64,000 nt of DNA from Pandoraea aquatica. Its GTDB lineage: Bacteria; Pseudomonadota; Gammaproteobacteria; Burkholderiales; Burkholderiaceae. The stretch spans positions 124,001 through 188,000 of the forward strand of contig NZ_CABPSN010000006.1 in the NCBI RefSeq assembly GCF_902459565.1. Reading direction: 5' to 3'. The translations under genes were made by a program, and so were the position numbers. Below the pieces are notes generated by a model. The model did no database searches, was not told the DNA's origin, and worked only from the letters and a program-made list of their open reading frames with translations. Below are positions 18,851 to 27,380 of this stretch, piece by piece; positions within the stretch are counted from its first letter, which is position 1; each line of letters opens with the position of its first letter.

Positions 18851-18886
18851 CGATGAAATCGACGTGTTTTTACGTCGATTTCATCG
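18851..18886. repeat. Perfect 15-bp inverted repeat
   Basis: CGATGAAATCGACGT and its exact complement ACGTCGATTTCATCG are separated by six bases (GTTTTT). No T run follows on either side, so it is either a protein-binding dyad for the symporter promoter or a weak transcript hairpin. Confidence 0.7.
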
Positions 18887-18931
18887 GGACTTAGGTTGAA
18901 ATATCAGGCACGAATAATGCCCGAAGCGGAA

Positions 18932-18975
18932 AAGACAACGCACCTGCATCGTGGATAAAAATACGCAGGTGCGTT
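18932..18975 (-). terminator. Terminator of the eight-gene flavin operon
   Basis: On the minus strand AACGCACCTGC pairs with GCAGGTGCGTT (18937-18975), followed by GTCTTTTCC. It lies 36 bases after the amidohydrolase stop. Confidence 0.75.
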
Positions 18976-19011
18976 GAATTCGCCGCATTAAAAAATCTTG
19001 ACTTCGGGCAA

Positions 19012-20205
19012 TTATCGTCTACGTGGTCCTACGTAGTAAGCCTGCGCAAGCGCAACCCAATACCGCACACCGTCGCGAATAATGTCGTCGTTAAAGTCGT
19101 AGGCGGGATGATGCAAACCGACGCCGGTTTCGCCACGTGGCGCATTACCGATCAGCACGTAAGCACCGGGCTTCGCTTCGAGCATGAAACCGAAGTCCTC
19201 AGACGTCATGTTCGGCGGCACGTCTGCGTGTGTGGCCTCGTCGCCGAACGTCTCGCGCATGACCTGCTCGCACAGCGCGGCTTCGTTCGCCGTATTGACG
19301 GTCGCCGGGTAGTACTGGAAGAACTCCGTCTCGATCGTCGCGTCGTAGGCCGCTACCAGGCCGTCGCCAATGCGGCGAATACCGTCCTGCAACTGGTTCA
19401 GCACGGCCGACGACAGGGTGCGAATCGTGCCGCGCAACTCCGCCGTATCCGGGATCACATTGTCCGTGTCGCCCGCGTGCATCATGCAAACGGAGACGAC
19501 TGCCGGGGCGACGGGATCCTTGTGACGAGCGGCCAGCGTCTGGCATTGCAGCACCATCGAACAGGCAAGCGGAATCGGATCGAGGCCGAGATGCGGCTGC
19601 GCGGCGTGCGCGCCCTTCCCGCGAATCTTGATCCGGAAACGCACGCCCGCCGCCATGATCGGCCCCGTGCGCAGGCCGAACTCGCCCGCCGGCAGTGTCG
19701 GCCAGTTGTGCATGCCGAACACGGCCTGTGTCGGGAAGCGCTCGAAGAGGCCGTCGTCGATCATCTTCTGCGCGCCCGCGCCGCCCTCCTCGCCCGGCTG
19801 GAAGACGAAGTGCACCGAACCCGGCAACTGCGGCAATTGACGCAGCACACGGGCCGCGCCGAGCAGCATCGTCGTGTGGCCGTCATGGCCGCAGGCGTGC
19901 ATCACGCCGTGATGACACGAGGCATGCGAGAACGTATTCGCTTCCTGTATCGGCAGTGCATCCATGTCGGCGCGCAGCACGATCCCCATCGACGGGTCTG
20001 CGCCCGGCAGGCTCGCCACCACGCCGGTGCCCCCCATGCCACGGTCGACGGTGTAGCCGAGCGACGTCAGATACCCGGCGACCACGTCCGCCGTGCGACG
20101 CTCTTCGAAACGCAGTTCGGGATGGGCATGCAGGTCGCGGCGCAAGGTGCGCAGGTCGGCGTCGCCCTCGGCGAGCAATACGTCCAGATCGCTCGGAGGC
20201 GTCAT
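19012..20205 (-). CDS. M20-family amidohydrolase (hippurate hydrolase/N-acyl-amino-acid deacetylase-like)
   Basis: 397 residues. Metal-site motifs of the M20D group are present: RRDLHAHPELRFEE (about 22-35), MHACGHDGHTTMLLG (C105, H107), QPGEEGGAGA (E139, E140), and a catalytic-domain return at NMTSEDFGFML and GVGLHHPAYDFND. These enzymes cleave N-acyl or amide bonds of amino acids using two metals in the cytoplasm. The ATG overlaps the ribH stop by four bases, so it is translationally coupled to the lumazine synthase paralogue. In flavin-monooxygenase pathways such enzymes often remove an N-acetyl group at the end. Substrate unproven. Confidence 0.9.
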   Translation of the reverse strand: MTPPSDLDVLLAEGDADLRTLRRDLHAHPELRFEERRTADVVAGYLTSLGYTVDRGMGGTGVVASLPGADPSMGIVLRADMDALPIQEANTFSHASCHHGVMHACGHDGHTTMLLGAARVLRQLPQLPGSVHFVFQPGEEGGAGAQKMIDDGLFERFPTQAVFGMHNWPTLPAGEFGLRTGPIMAAGVRFRIKIRGKGAHAAQPHLGLDPIPLACSMVLQCQTLAARHKDPVAPAVVSVCMMHAGDTDNVIPDTAELRGTIRTLSSAVLNQLQDGIRRIGDGLVAAYDATIETEFFQYYPATVNTANEAALCEQVMRETFGDEATHADVPPNMTSEDFGFMLEAKPGAYVLIGNAPRGETGVGLHHPAYDFNDDIIRDGVRYWVALAQAYYVGPRRR

Positions 20206-20717
20206 GTCTGAGATTCCTTGGTAGGTGTGGCGGATACGTCATCCACCGGAGCGACGGGGCTGTCGAGATTCGCCAGTGCGAGCAGCATGCCGACACAGGC
20301 GTCGGCCACTTCGCGGCCCTTGTGACGCAGATGCCCGTCGAAAAAGCCGTAGTGTTCGTCGTGAGAATGGAAGTGGTGCGGCGTGAGCGACATCGAGAAC
20401 ACCGGCACATCGGTGTCGAGCTGCACACGCATCAGACCGTCGACCACCGCCTGCGCCACGAACTCGTGACGATAGATTCCGCCGTTGACGACGAGCGCCG
20501 CGCCGACGATGGCGTCGTACTGGCCGCTTTTGGCGAGACGTCTCGCGAACAAGGGGATTTCGAACGCACCGGGCACGTCGAAGTGATGGATACGGTCGGC
20601 GGGCACGCCCAGTTCGGTCATGCGGGCCCGGAAGGCGTCGCGTGCGCCGTCGAGCAAGTCGGCATGCCAGCCAGCCTGCACGAATGCGATGCGATGAATA
20701 TCGAGGGAAGTCGTCAT
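20202..20717 (-). CDS. ribH: 6,7-dimethyl-8-ribityllumazine synthase, RibH2 type
   Basis: 171 residues. The lumazine synthase core is clear: FDVPGAFEIPLFARRL at 47-61, ALVVNGGIYRHEFVAQAVVDG with the catalytic-type histidine H84, and SMSLTPHHFHSHDEHYGFF, the form seen in RibH2 paralogues of rhizobia and Brucella. It condenses a pyrimidinedione with dihydroxybutanone phosphate to make the riboflavin precursor. No ribA, ribB, ribD or ribE neighbours are present. It lies in an operon with an FMN-dependent monooxygenase and a flavin reductase, so it may support local flavin demand. No clear ribosome site precedes the ATG. Confidence 0.9.
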   Translation of the reverse strand: MTTSLDIHRIAFVQAGWHADLLDGARDAFRARMTELGVPADRIHHFDVPGAFEIPLFARRLAKSGQYDAIVGAALVVNGGIYRHEFVAQAVVDGLMRVQLDTDVPVFSMSLTPHHFHSHDEHYGFFDGHLRHKGREVADACVGMLLALANLDSPVAPVDDVSATPTKESQT

Positions 20718-20732
20718 AGCTAGTCTGTTGCA

Positions 20733-20773
20733 CGAAAGCCCAGCGCCCTTTGCGGGGCGGCCACGGGCTTTCG
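20733..20773 (-). other. Hairpin ahead of the lumazine synthase gene
   Basis: CGAAAGCCC at 20733-20741 pairs with GGGCTTTCG at 20765-20773, and a GC-rich inner arm may add a second stem. No T run follows on the minus strand. It lies in the 76-base gap inside the operon and could attenuate, process or separate transcripts. It does not resemble an FMN riboswitch, being far too short. Confidence 0.55.
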
Positions 20774-20793
20774 TTACTTCTCTTGTGACTGGA

Positions 20794-22269
20794 TTACGAT
20801 GCGTCTGCCGAGAGCTGCGCAGCGCCCGCCGTGCGGCGCGTGAGCAGCGTCACGACCACTAGCGTCGCCACGTTGAACACCAGCGCCACGATGCCGACGT
20901 TGAGGTCCTTGAGCGCGTCCGGCAGGAACGGGAAGAGTGCGGCGACAGACTTCTTCGTGAGCGACACCCACGCCACCGTCGCTTCACCGACGATGATGCT
21001 GGCGAACGCTGCCGGGCGGGTCACGAGGTTCTTGCCGATCAGGCTGGCGAGCAGCACCGGGAACAACTGCGTCACGAGTGCATAAGCCATCAGCAGCAGC
21101 GCCACGATGGTCTGACCGCCGTTGAGCGTGAACAGCACCGCCAGCGCCATGACCGCCGGAGCGAGCCACTTGGCGACGCGAGCGACATGCGCATCGCTCG
21201 ACTGCGGACGCAGCGGGCGATACACGTTGTTCGCGAGCAGCGTGGCGGACGTCATCAGGATCATCGACCCCGGCACGAGTGCCGTCAGAATCCCGGCCGC
21301 ACCGATCACGCCGACGAACCACGGATCGAACGTCGCGAGCGACACCTTGAACAGCGCCAGATCGATGTCGCCACCGGTGAGGCCCGGCACGGCGAGCACC
21401 GCCGAAAAGCCGACGAAGAGGATGAACAGCAGCATCAGCTGATAGATCGGCAGCACGAATGCGTTGCGGCGCAGCACTTCCTCACGCTTGGCCGTGTACG
21501 TCGCCATGAACATGTGCGGCCACATGTAGAAGCCCAGCGTCGACAGGATCACCGTGGAGACCATCCACACCGGGCTTTCACCGACGTCCTTGAGCGCCAG
21601 GAAGCCCGGCTTGGCCTTCTCGATGGCCGCGAACATGTCGCCCACGCCACCGTAGTAGTGATACGGCAGATAGAGACCGAGGAACACGGCGACGAACATG
21701 ACGAGCGCGTCCTTGACGACCGACGTCCATGCCGAACCGTGTACGCCGGACAGCGCCACGTACACCGCGACCACGACCGCACCGATCAGCACGCCCTGAT
21801 TCGACGAGAGCGCGGAATACGACGATACGCTCACGATGATCCCGAGGCCCTTGAGCTGAAGCACGAGGTACGGCACCAGCGCCGCGAAGCCGACAATGGC
21901 GACCAGCACGCCGAGCACCGGACTGTTGTACTTCGAGGCGAAGAAGTCCGGCTGCGAAATCAGGTTGCGTTCCTTGGCGTAGCGCCAGATCGGCGGCAAC
22001 AGGAAGTACGACAGGATGAACGGCAGACTGCCGTAGCCGAGCAGGTAATACGCGCCGGCACCATGGCCGTACGCATAACCGCTGCCGCCGAGGAACACGA
22101 ACGTCGTGTAGATCTCGCCCGCCATCAGCAGGAAGACGATGGCCGCGCCAAAACCGCGACCGCCGACGGCCCATTGCTCAAGACTCATGTCCTTGCCGCG
22201 TCGCGCGCGAATGCCGAGGAACAGCGCCAGCGCGATGGCCAGAAAGATGAAGATCAGTGCGCTATTCAT
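20794..22269 (-). CDS. Sodium:solute symporter (SSSF family)
   Basis: 491 residues with about thirteen membrane helices. EQWAVGGRGFGAAIVFLLMAGEIYTTFVFLG near residues 32-60, and SGVHGSAWTSVVKDALVMF in the middle are typical of SSSF carriers. It pairs with the DUF3311 gene directly upstream (two-base gap) and belongs to the leftward flavin operon. It is clearly diverged from the other symporter at 17-18.5 kb, so the two probably carry different solutes. Confidence 0.88.
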   Translation of the reverse strand: MNSALIFIFLAIALALFLGIRARRGKDMSLEQWAVGGRGFGAAIVFLLMAGEIYTTFVFLGGSGYAYGHGAGAYYLLGYGSLPFILSYFLLPPIWRYAKERNLISQPDFFASKYNSPVLGVLVAIVGFAALVPYLVLQLKGLGIIVSVSSYSALSSNQGVLIGAVVVAVYVALSGVHGSAWTSVVKDALVMFVAVFLGLYLPYHYYGGVGDMFAAIEKAKPGFLALKDVGESPVWMVSTVILSTLGFYMWPHMFMATYTAKREEVLRRNAFVLPIYQLMLLFILFVGFSAVLAVPGLTGGDIDLALFKVSLATFDPWFVGVIGAAGILTALVPGSMILMTSATLLANNVYRPLRPQSSDAHVARVAKWLAPAVMALAVLFTLNGGQTIVALLLMAYALVTQLFPVLLASLIGKNLVTRPAAFASIIVGEATVAWVSLTKKSVAALFPFLPDALKDLNVGIVALVFNVATLVVVTLLTRRTAGAAQLSADAS

Positions 22270-22271
22270 GC

Positions 22272-22487
22272 TCAGACTCCTTCCTGGCCGTGGTCAGCCG
22301 CTTCGAATCGCGCCCGATCCGCGTAATAGATGATCGCCATCACAATCGACGTCAGCACGAGCGCTCCGGCCAGCCACGCCAGCAGAAACGGCATGCCGAG
22401 CACATACGGCGTGACGCGGTTGACGAAAAACGGACCTACCAGAACCGCCAATACTGGTAGGAGTGCTAAAAGATGTATGGACCGCAT
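22272..22487 (-). CDS. DUF3311 small membrane protein, symporter partner
   Basis: 71 residues from the ATG at 22487, chosen because AGGAGACGCTC precedes it; the open frame extends to 22616 without support. Two membrane helices (LLALLPVLAVLVGPFFVN and PFLLAWLAGALVLTSIVMAII) and a charged tail. Like the shorter copy at 18.5 kb, it comes just before a sodium:solute symporter and is probably its accessory subunit. Confidence 0.85.
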   Translation of the reverse strand: MRSIHLLALLPVLAVLVGPFFVNRVTPYVLGMPFLLAWLAGALVLTSIVMAIIYYADRARFEAADHGQEGV

Positions 22488-22637
22488 GAGCGTCTCCTGG
22501 TTTTTCCCGTTGCCTTGTCGGGCCGGTCGGGGCTTCGCAACATCAACGTGTGTCGATGTTCGATAGCCGTCGTCCGGCACGTCGTGTATGCGGTGAAGCG
22601 TGTCCCGTACGTTCACCGCGACGGATCCGTCGTCGGG

Positions 22638-24071
22638 TTACGCCGTCTCCATCAGGTGCGAGATGCTCTTGACGTGCGTGTAGCACTCAAGCCCCTCGGT
22701 GCCCCCTTCCCTGCCGTAGCCGCTGTCCTTCACGCCACCGAACGGGGTCTCGGAGACTGCCGAGACCAGATGGTTGATCGCGAGGTTGCCGACTTCGAGT
22801 TCGTCGCCAAGGCGGTAGGCATTCGCCGCCGAGCGGGTGAACGCGTAACCCGCCAATCCATAGGGCACGCTGTTGGCGCGTTCGATGGCTTCGTCGAGGC
22901 TATCGACGGGCACGATCAGCGACAGCGGACCGAACGGTTCTTCGAGCATCGCGCGCGCGTCAGGCGGCACGTCGGCCAGCGCGGTGAACGGAAACACATA
23001 GCCGGGGCCTTCCGCGCGAACGCCACCGCACAGTACGCGTGCACCGCGCGCAACGGCGTCGTCGACCAGCGAATGCAGTGCGTCCAGACGCCGCTGGTTC
23101 ACCACCGGGCCGATGTCGCTCGACGATTCGAGGGCGTGCCCCGCGCGGATCGCCGCGCCATGACGCGCGAAGGCGGCGATGAAAGCGTCGTAGACCTTGC
23201 GATGGACGAAGAAGCGCGTCGGAGCCACACACACCTGACCGGCGTTGTTGAGCTTGCCTTTGACGCACGCCAGCGCCGCCGCTTCGGGGTCGGCGTCGTC
23301 GCATACGATGACCGGTGCGTGACCGCCCAGCTCCAGAATGGCGGGCTTCATGTGCTTCGCCGTCAACCCGGCGAGATGCTTGCCGACCGGCGTGGAGCCC
23401 GTGAACGTGATGCCACGCACAACGGGGCTTGCGATCAGGTGCGACGAAATCGTCGCGGGATCGCCGAACACGAGGTTGAACACACCGTCGGGTAAGCCTG
23501 CGTCCTGGAACGCCTGCGCCATCAGCACGGCACCGGCGGGCGTTTCTTCGGCCGCTTTGAGAATGATCGAACAGCCCGCCGCGAGTGCGCCACCGACCTT
23601 GCGGGCGGGCGAACTCATCGGAAAGTTCCACGGCGTGAAGGCGGCGATCACACCGACCGGCTCACGCACCACGGTATGACGCATGCCCGGTTCAGCGGGA
23701 ATGACCCGACCGTACAGACGCTTGCCTTCGTTGGCGTCCCACGTCATCAGATCGCAGCCGCGCAGCACTTCGGCGCGGGCTTGGGCCAGCGTCTTGCCCT
23801 GCTCCAGCGAGATAGCGAACGCGATGCTTTCGACGCGCTCCTTGAGCAACGCAATCGCACGCAGCATGATCTCGGTGCGCTGCGCGGGCGACTTGCGTCG
23901 CCAGACGCGCAAGCCACGCTCGGCAGCGGCCAGCGCGTCGTCGAGGTCGGCGAGCGTCGCCGTCGGCACGGTGCCGATGGTCGTGCCTTCCGAGGGATTC
24001 GTCACCGGTTGGCCGGGCGCGGCGCGCCACTGACCGCCGATCAGCATCTTGATATCGGGATAGGAATACAT
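22638..24071 (-). CDS. NAD(P)-dependent aldehyde dehydrogenase, succinate-semialdehyde dehydrogenase-like
   Basis: 477 residues from the ATG at 24071 (MYSYPDIKMLIGGQWR, the normal family start); the long upstream extension of the frame to 24545 is antisense-type noise inside the MFS gene. TPWNFP at 146-151 binds NAD, E247 in LELGGH is the general base, and C281 in NNAGQVCVAPTR is the nucleophile. GabD-like members oxidise succinate semialdehyde, but related ones accept other aldehydes. In this operon it could oxidise an aldehyde released by the flavin monooxygenase. Confidence 0.9.
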   Translation of the reverse strand: MYSYPDIKMLIGGQWRAAPGQPVTNPSEGTTIGTVPTATLADLDDALAAAERGLRVWRRKSPAQRTEIMLRAIALLKERVESIAFAISLEQGKTLAQARAEVLRGCDLMTWDANEGKRLYGRVIPAEPGMRHTVVREPVGVIAAFTPWNFPMSSPARKVGGALAAGCSIILKAAEETPAGAVLMAQAFQDAGLPDGVFNLVFGDPATISSHLIASPVVRGITFTGSTPVGKHLAGLTAKHMKPAILELGGHAPVIVCDDADPEAAALACVKGKLNNAGQVCVAPTRFFVHRKVYDAFIAAFARHGAAIRAGHALESSSDIGPVVNQRRLDALHSLVDDAVARGARVLCGGVRAEGPGYVFPFTALADVPPDARAMLEEPFGPLSLIVPVDSLDEAIERANSVPYGLAGYAFTRSAANAYRLGDELEVGNLAINHLVSAVSETPFGGVKDSGYGREGGTEGLECYTHVKSISHLMETA

Positions 24072-24127
24072 TTCAACGTCTCGGGTTACTTGAGGTACTG
24101 AGGGAGAGAGCTTCGTGTGTTGTCGCG

Positions 24128-25375
24128 CTATCGTTTGCCACCGGCCATGCGTAGCGACGCCGGGTGCTGACGCAGTCGCCACATCGCCACGCAGCCAAGG
24201 GCCGGTCCGATGGCGAGCACCCCCATGCCGCCCTGCCAGCCGAGGTGCGCCACGATCACCGGCACCAGCCGAATGCTGGCGAGCGTGAGCAGAAAGCCGG
24301 CGCATGTCTGTGCGGTGAGCAGCGTGCCGACCGACGTCGGGTCCGCCAGCTCCGCCACGGCCGCCGAAAACTGCGCCGAGTCTGCGATCACCGAGAAGCC
24401 CCACACGAATGCGACACCCACGACAAGCGCAAGCGGTGCCGCAGGCAGCCAGCCAATCACGGCGGCACATGTCGCGCTGAGCGCCATCGCCCCCATCGTG
24501 ACGAGCGTTCGGCCCAGACGATCCGCAAGCATGCCGCCCGCCCACGCACCGACCGCGCCAAACGCGATCACCGCGAACGTCAGCATCTCGGCCTTCTCAT
24601 GGAAGTCCGCCACGCCATGCAGATGCAACGTGTATTGCAGGAACAGGCCGAGCCACGCCCACATGGCATACAGCTCCCACATGTGGCCGAGGTAGCCCAG
24701 ATTCGCCAGCCGCACCGCCGGGTCGCGCCACGCTTGCGTGACCTTCGTGAAATCGACGCGCGACGCCCGCTTGATGTTCGGGCCGATCTCCGCGAAACCG
24801 ATGGCCACGCCCGACGCCACGGCCAGCGTGGCCGCCGCGAGATAGACCCAGCGCCAGTCGAGGTCTTGCAAGCCACCGACCAGATGCGGACTCGCGGAGC
24901 CCAGCGTGAGCGCAGCGACCAGCAGACCGATCAGCAATCCGAGGTCGGCTTTGGCCCACGTCGCTACAAGCCGGATGCCGACCGGATAGACGCCAGCCAT
25001 GCAAATGCCCGTGATCAGTCGCAGCAGAATCACCACCGGCCCCGTCGGCGGCAGCACCGCAAGCGCACCGGTCGACAGCGCCGCCATTAGCGCAGACGCC
25101 GCGAAGATCCGGCGCAGGTCGTACCGGTCGGGCAGCGCGAGCGTGGCCGACACGACGGTGCCGATCACGAACCCGAGCTGCACCGCACCGGTGAGCATCG
25201 CCTCGTCCCCCGAGGCAATCGCCTGCGTGCGCTTGATCAGCGCGACGGCGGTCGTCGACGAAAACCAGACCCCCATCGCCGCCACTTGCGCCAGCAGCAC
25301 GATCGCCAGCGAGGCAATCTTGCCGTCGGGGGCACCGTGTTCGCGCAGAGTGCGCAGGGTGGACGGAGACTTCAT
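24128..25375 (-). CDS. Major facilitator superfamily transporter
   Basis: 415 residues and about twelve membrane helices. The MFS cytoplasmic motif is visible as GMLADRLGRTLVTMG in the second half, with LRLITGICMAGVYPVGIRL in helix 4-5 of the first half, a form seen in small-acid and cyanate-type carriers. It sits 13 bases behind the flavin reductase gene and 56 bases ahead of the aldehyde dehydrogenase in the same leftward run. The role may be uptake of the monooxygenase substrate or export. Confidence 0.85.
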   Translation of the reverse strand: MKSPSTLRTLREHGAPDGKIASLAIVLLAQVAAMGVWFSSTTAVALIKRTQAIASGDEAMLTGAVQLGFVIGTVVSATLALPDRYDLRRIFAASALMAALSTGALAVLPPTGPVVILLRLITGICMAGVYPVGIRLVATWAKADLGLLIGLLVAALTLGSASPHLVGGLQDLDWRWVYLAAATLAVASGVAIGFAEIGPNIKRASRVDFTKVTQAWRDPAVRLANLGYLGHMWELYAMWAWLGLFLQYTLHLHGVADFHEKAEMLTFAVIAFGAVGAWAGGMLADRLGRTLVTMGAMALSATCAAVIGWLPAAPLALVVGVAFVWGFSVIADSAQFSAAVAELADPTSVGTLLTAQTCAGFLLTLASIRLVPVIVAHLGWQGGMGVLAIGPALGCVAMWRLRQHPASLRMAGGKR

Positions 25376-25388
25376 GGGCAGTGCGTCC

Positions 25389-25904
25389 TCAGGCAGAAAC
25401 CGCTTGCGCGACCATGCCGACGCGGTGAAAGCCGCGTGCGAAATAGATCAGGCCATCGAGCGCCCCGGCGGAGCGCGCCGCCTTCACTTCACAGAAGAAG
25501 ACCGTGTGCGTGCCAACTTCGGTGATCGACGACACTTCGCAGTCGAGCACGCTCACCGCGCCTTGCAGCGCCGGCGCACCGGTGTGCAGGGTGTCCCAGT
25601 CGCCGCTCGCGAAACGCGTTTCTATCGACAGATCCTTCGTCGCGAACTGCATGGCGATGTCGCGCTGATCGGCCGACAACACGTTCACGCACAGGCGTGC
25701 GTTCTCGCGCATCACAGCGTTGTTTCGGCTCGCCCGGTTGATGCAGACGAGCAGCGTGGGCGGATCGTCGGTAACAGCGCACACGGCAGAGGCCGTGCAT
25801 CCGGCCAGCCCGCCGGGGCCATCGGTGGTAATGACGTTGACGGCAGCGCCCAGGCCAGCCATCGCTTCGCGGAAGATCGATTTGTCCACCGTGCTCTTGT
25901 CCAT
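25389..25904 (-). CDS. Flavin reductase, RutF-like
   Basis: 171 residues from the ATG at 25904. The FMN-binding split-barrel sequence closely follows RutF: FREAMAGLGAAVNVITTDGPGGLAGCTASAVCAVTDDPPTLLVCINR, then LCVNVLSADQ, LDCEVSSITEVGTHTVFFCEV and a closing YFARGFHRV. It reduces FMN with NADH and passes FMNH2 to a partner monooxygenase. The partner is plainly the LLM-type enzyme 50 bases upstream. A RutA-type uracil enzyme is absent, so this is not the pyrimidine pathway itself. Confidence 0.9.
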   Translation of the reverse strand: MDKSTVDKSIFREAMAGLGAAVNVITTDGPGGLAGCTASAVCAVTDDPPTLLVCINRASRNNAVMRENARLCVNVLSADQRDIAMQFATKDLSIETRFASGDWDTLHTGAPALQGAVSVLDCEVSSITEVGTHTVFFCEVKAARSAGALDGLIYFARGFHRVGMVAQAVSA

Positions 25905-25954
25905 TTCCTTCACCTCGTTCGATACTTGGATACGTGACGGTTTCACGGCGACGC

Positions 25955-27319
25955 TTACTTCGCGCCCGAGCGGTACTGTGCAGCGCTGTGCGTTTGCGGC
26001 AGACGGTCGTGACCGAAAAGCTTCTTGCGGTACGTGCCGTCGCCGTACGAGGTCTTGTACGCGCCACGCTCCTGCAACAGCGGCACCACGAGATCGATCA
26101 CGTCTTCGAAGCACTCCGGCACGACCGTGCGTGACAGGTTGAAGCCGTCGATACCCGTCGCTTCGCTCCACGCCATCATCTGGTCGGCAATGGTCTGCGC
26201 CGAGCCGATCCACGGCGTCTGGCGGCTGCCGAGCACCATCTGTTCGAGCAGCTTGCGACGCGTCCATTGCGGACCGGCAGCGCGCGTCATGGCCGTCACG
26301 TTCGACACGATGGCCTGGCTCTTGCCGGTGTCGATCGGCTCGTCGATGTCGTACTTGGCGAAGTCGATACCGAGCGACGCCGCCGCGTGTGCGAGCGCCC
26401 CTTCCGAGCTGACATAACGACGATACTCCTCGAACTTCTCCTTTGCTTCGGCGTCGGTGCGGCCGACGATGGGCGTCGCGCCCATGAAAACCTTCACGTC
26501 GTTCGCTTCGCGGCCGTACTTCACCGCCTCCGCGCGGATCGTGTCGACGATCTCCTTCACACCCTCCATCTTCTGGCCGTTCACGAAGACGCACTCGGCG
26601 TGGGTGGCAGCGAACTGGCAACCGCGCGGCGACGAACCGGCCTGATACAGCACAGGTGTGCGTTGCGGCGACGGCGCGCTCAGGTGCATGGCGTCGACCT
26701 TGTATTGCTTGCCGTGGTGGTGAATCACGCGCACCTTCGACGGATCGGCGTAGACGCCACCGGCGCGATCGGCCAGCACGGCGTCGTCGTCCCAGCTGCC
26801 TTCCCACAGCTTGTAGACGAGCGACATGTACTCGTCCGCGAGGTCATAGCGGTCGTCGTGCGCGATCTGCCCTTCGATGCCGATGGCGCGCGCGGCGCTA
26901 TCGAGATAACCCGTCACGATGTTCCAGCCGATACGGCCGCCCGTCAGGTGATCGAGCGTCGACATACGGCGCGCGAACAGGAACGGCTGTTCGTAAGTCA
27001 GGTTGGCCGTGACGCCAAAGCCGAGATGTTGCGTGGCCGCGGCCATCGCCGGAATCAGCATGAGCGGATCGTTGACCGGCACCTGCACGGCGTTGCGCAA
27101 CGCAGCGTCGGCGTTGCCGCCATAGACGTCGTACACGCCGACGACATCGGCGAAGAACATCCCGTCGAAGAGCCCCTTCTCCAGCTTCTTCGCGTAGTCG
27201 ACCCAGTATTGCAACTCGCTGTAGCGCGTGGATTGATCGCGGGGATGCGTCCACAGACCTTGCTGGATATGACCCACGCAGTTCATCTCGAAGGCGTTCA
27301 GTCGAATTTCACGGGGCAT
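25955..27319 (-). CDS. FMNH2-dependent monooxygenase, NtaA/SnaA/DszA (LLM) family
   Basis: 454 residues from the ATG at 27319, preceded by AAGGAG at ideal spacing. NtaA-family features include MNCVGHIQQGLWTHPRDQS at the start, GMFFADVVGVYDVYGG, VTANLTYEQPFLFARRMSTLDHLTGGRIGWNIVTGYLDSAA and PVLYQAGSSPRGCQFAATHAECVFV. These flavin-dependent enzymes cleave C-N or C-S bonds (nitrilotriacetate, EDTA, dibenzothiophene sulfone, N-acetyl-S-alkylcysteines, riboflavin). It leads an eight-gene operon with its flavin reductase second, and faces an XRE-cupin regulator. The substrate is not fixed by sequence. Confidence 0.92.
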   Translation of the reverse strand: MPREIRLNAFEMNCVGHIQQGLWTHPRDQSTRYSELQYWVDYAKKLEKGLFDGMFFADVVGVYDVYGGNADAALRNAVQVPVNDPLMLIPAMAAATQHLGFGVTANLTYEQPFLFARRMSTLDHLTGGRIGWNIVTGYLDSAARAIGIEGQIAHDDRYDLADEYMSLVYKLWEGSWDDDAVLADRAGGVYADPSKVRVIHHHGKQYKVDAMHLSAPSPQRTPVLYQAGSSPRGCQFAATHAECVFVNGQKMEGVKEIVDTIRAEAVKYGREANDVKVFMGATPIVGRTDAEAKEKFEEYRRYVSSEGALAHAAASLGIDFAKYDIDEPIDTGKSQAIVSNVTAMTRAAGPQWTRRKLLEQMVLGSRQTPWIGSAQTIADQMMAWSEATGIDGFNLSRTVVPECFEDVIDLVVPLLQERGAYKTSYGDGTYRKKLFGHDRLPQTHSAAQYRSGAK

Positions 27320-27380
27320 GTTGACTCCTTGTCTGCAACAAATTAGGGGCGGGACCAATGCGGTTCGATCCGTTGTTGCC

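Larger units (their letters stand above)
18658..19011. other. Intergenic region with two inverted repeats
   Basis: 354 bases without a gene. It holds the promoter side of the DUF3311-symporter pair (18658 to about 18780), a perfect 15-bp inverted repeat at 18851-18886, and the terminator of the amidohydrolase gene at 18937-18975. I see no small ORF with a good ribosome site. Confidence 0.7.

Noticed and set aside
20202-20717. Standard riboflavin biosynthesis operon
   Set aside because: No other rib genes lie around it; its neighbours are a symporter and an M20 hydrolase, pointing to a paralogue with a special role.
20718-20793. FMN riboswitch ahead of ribH
   Set aside because: The region is only 76 bases and lacks the conserved FMN-element stems; only a simple hairpin is present.
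24072-24545. N-terminal extension of the aldehyde dehydrogenase frame
   Set aside because: The family start (MYSYPD) is at 24071 and the extension lies inside the MFS gene with no ribosome site.
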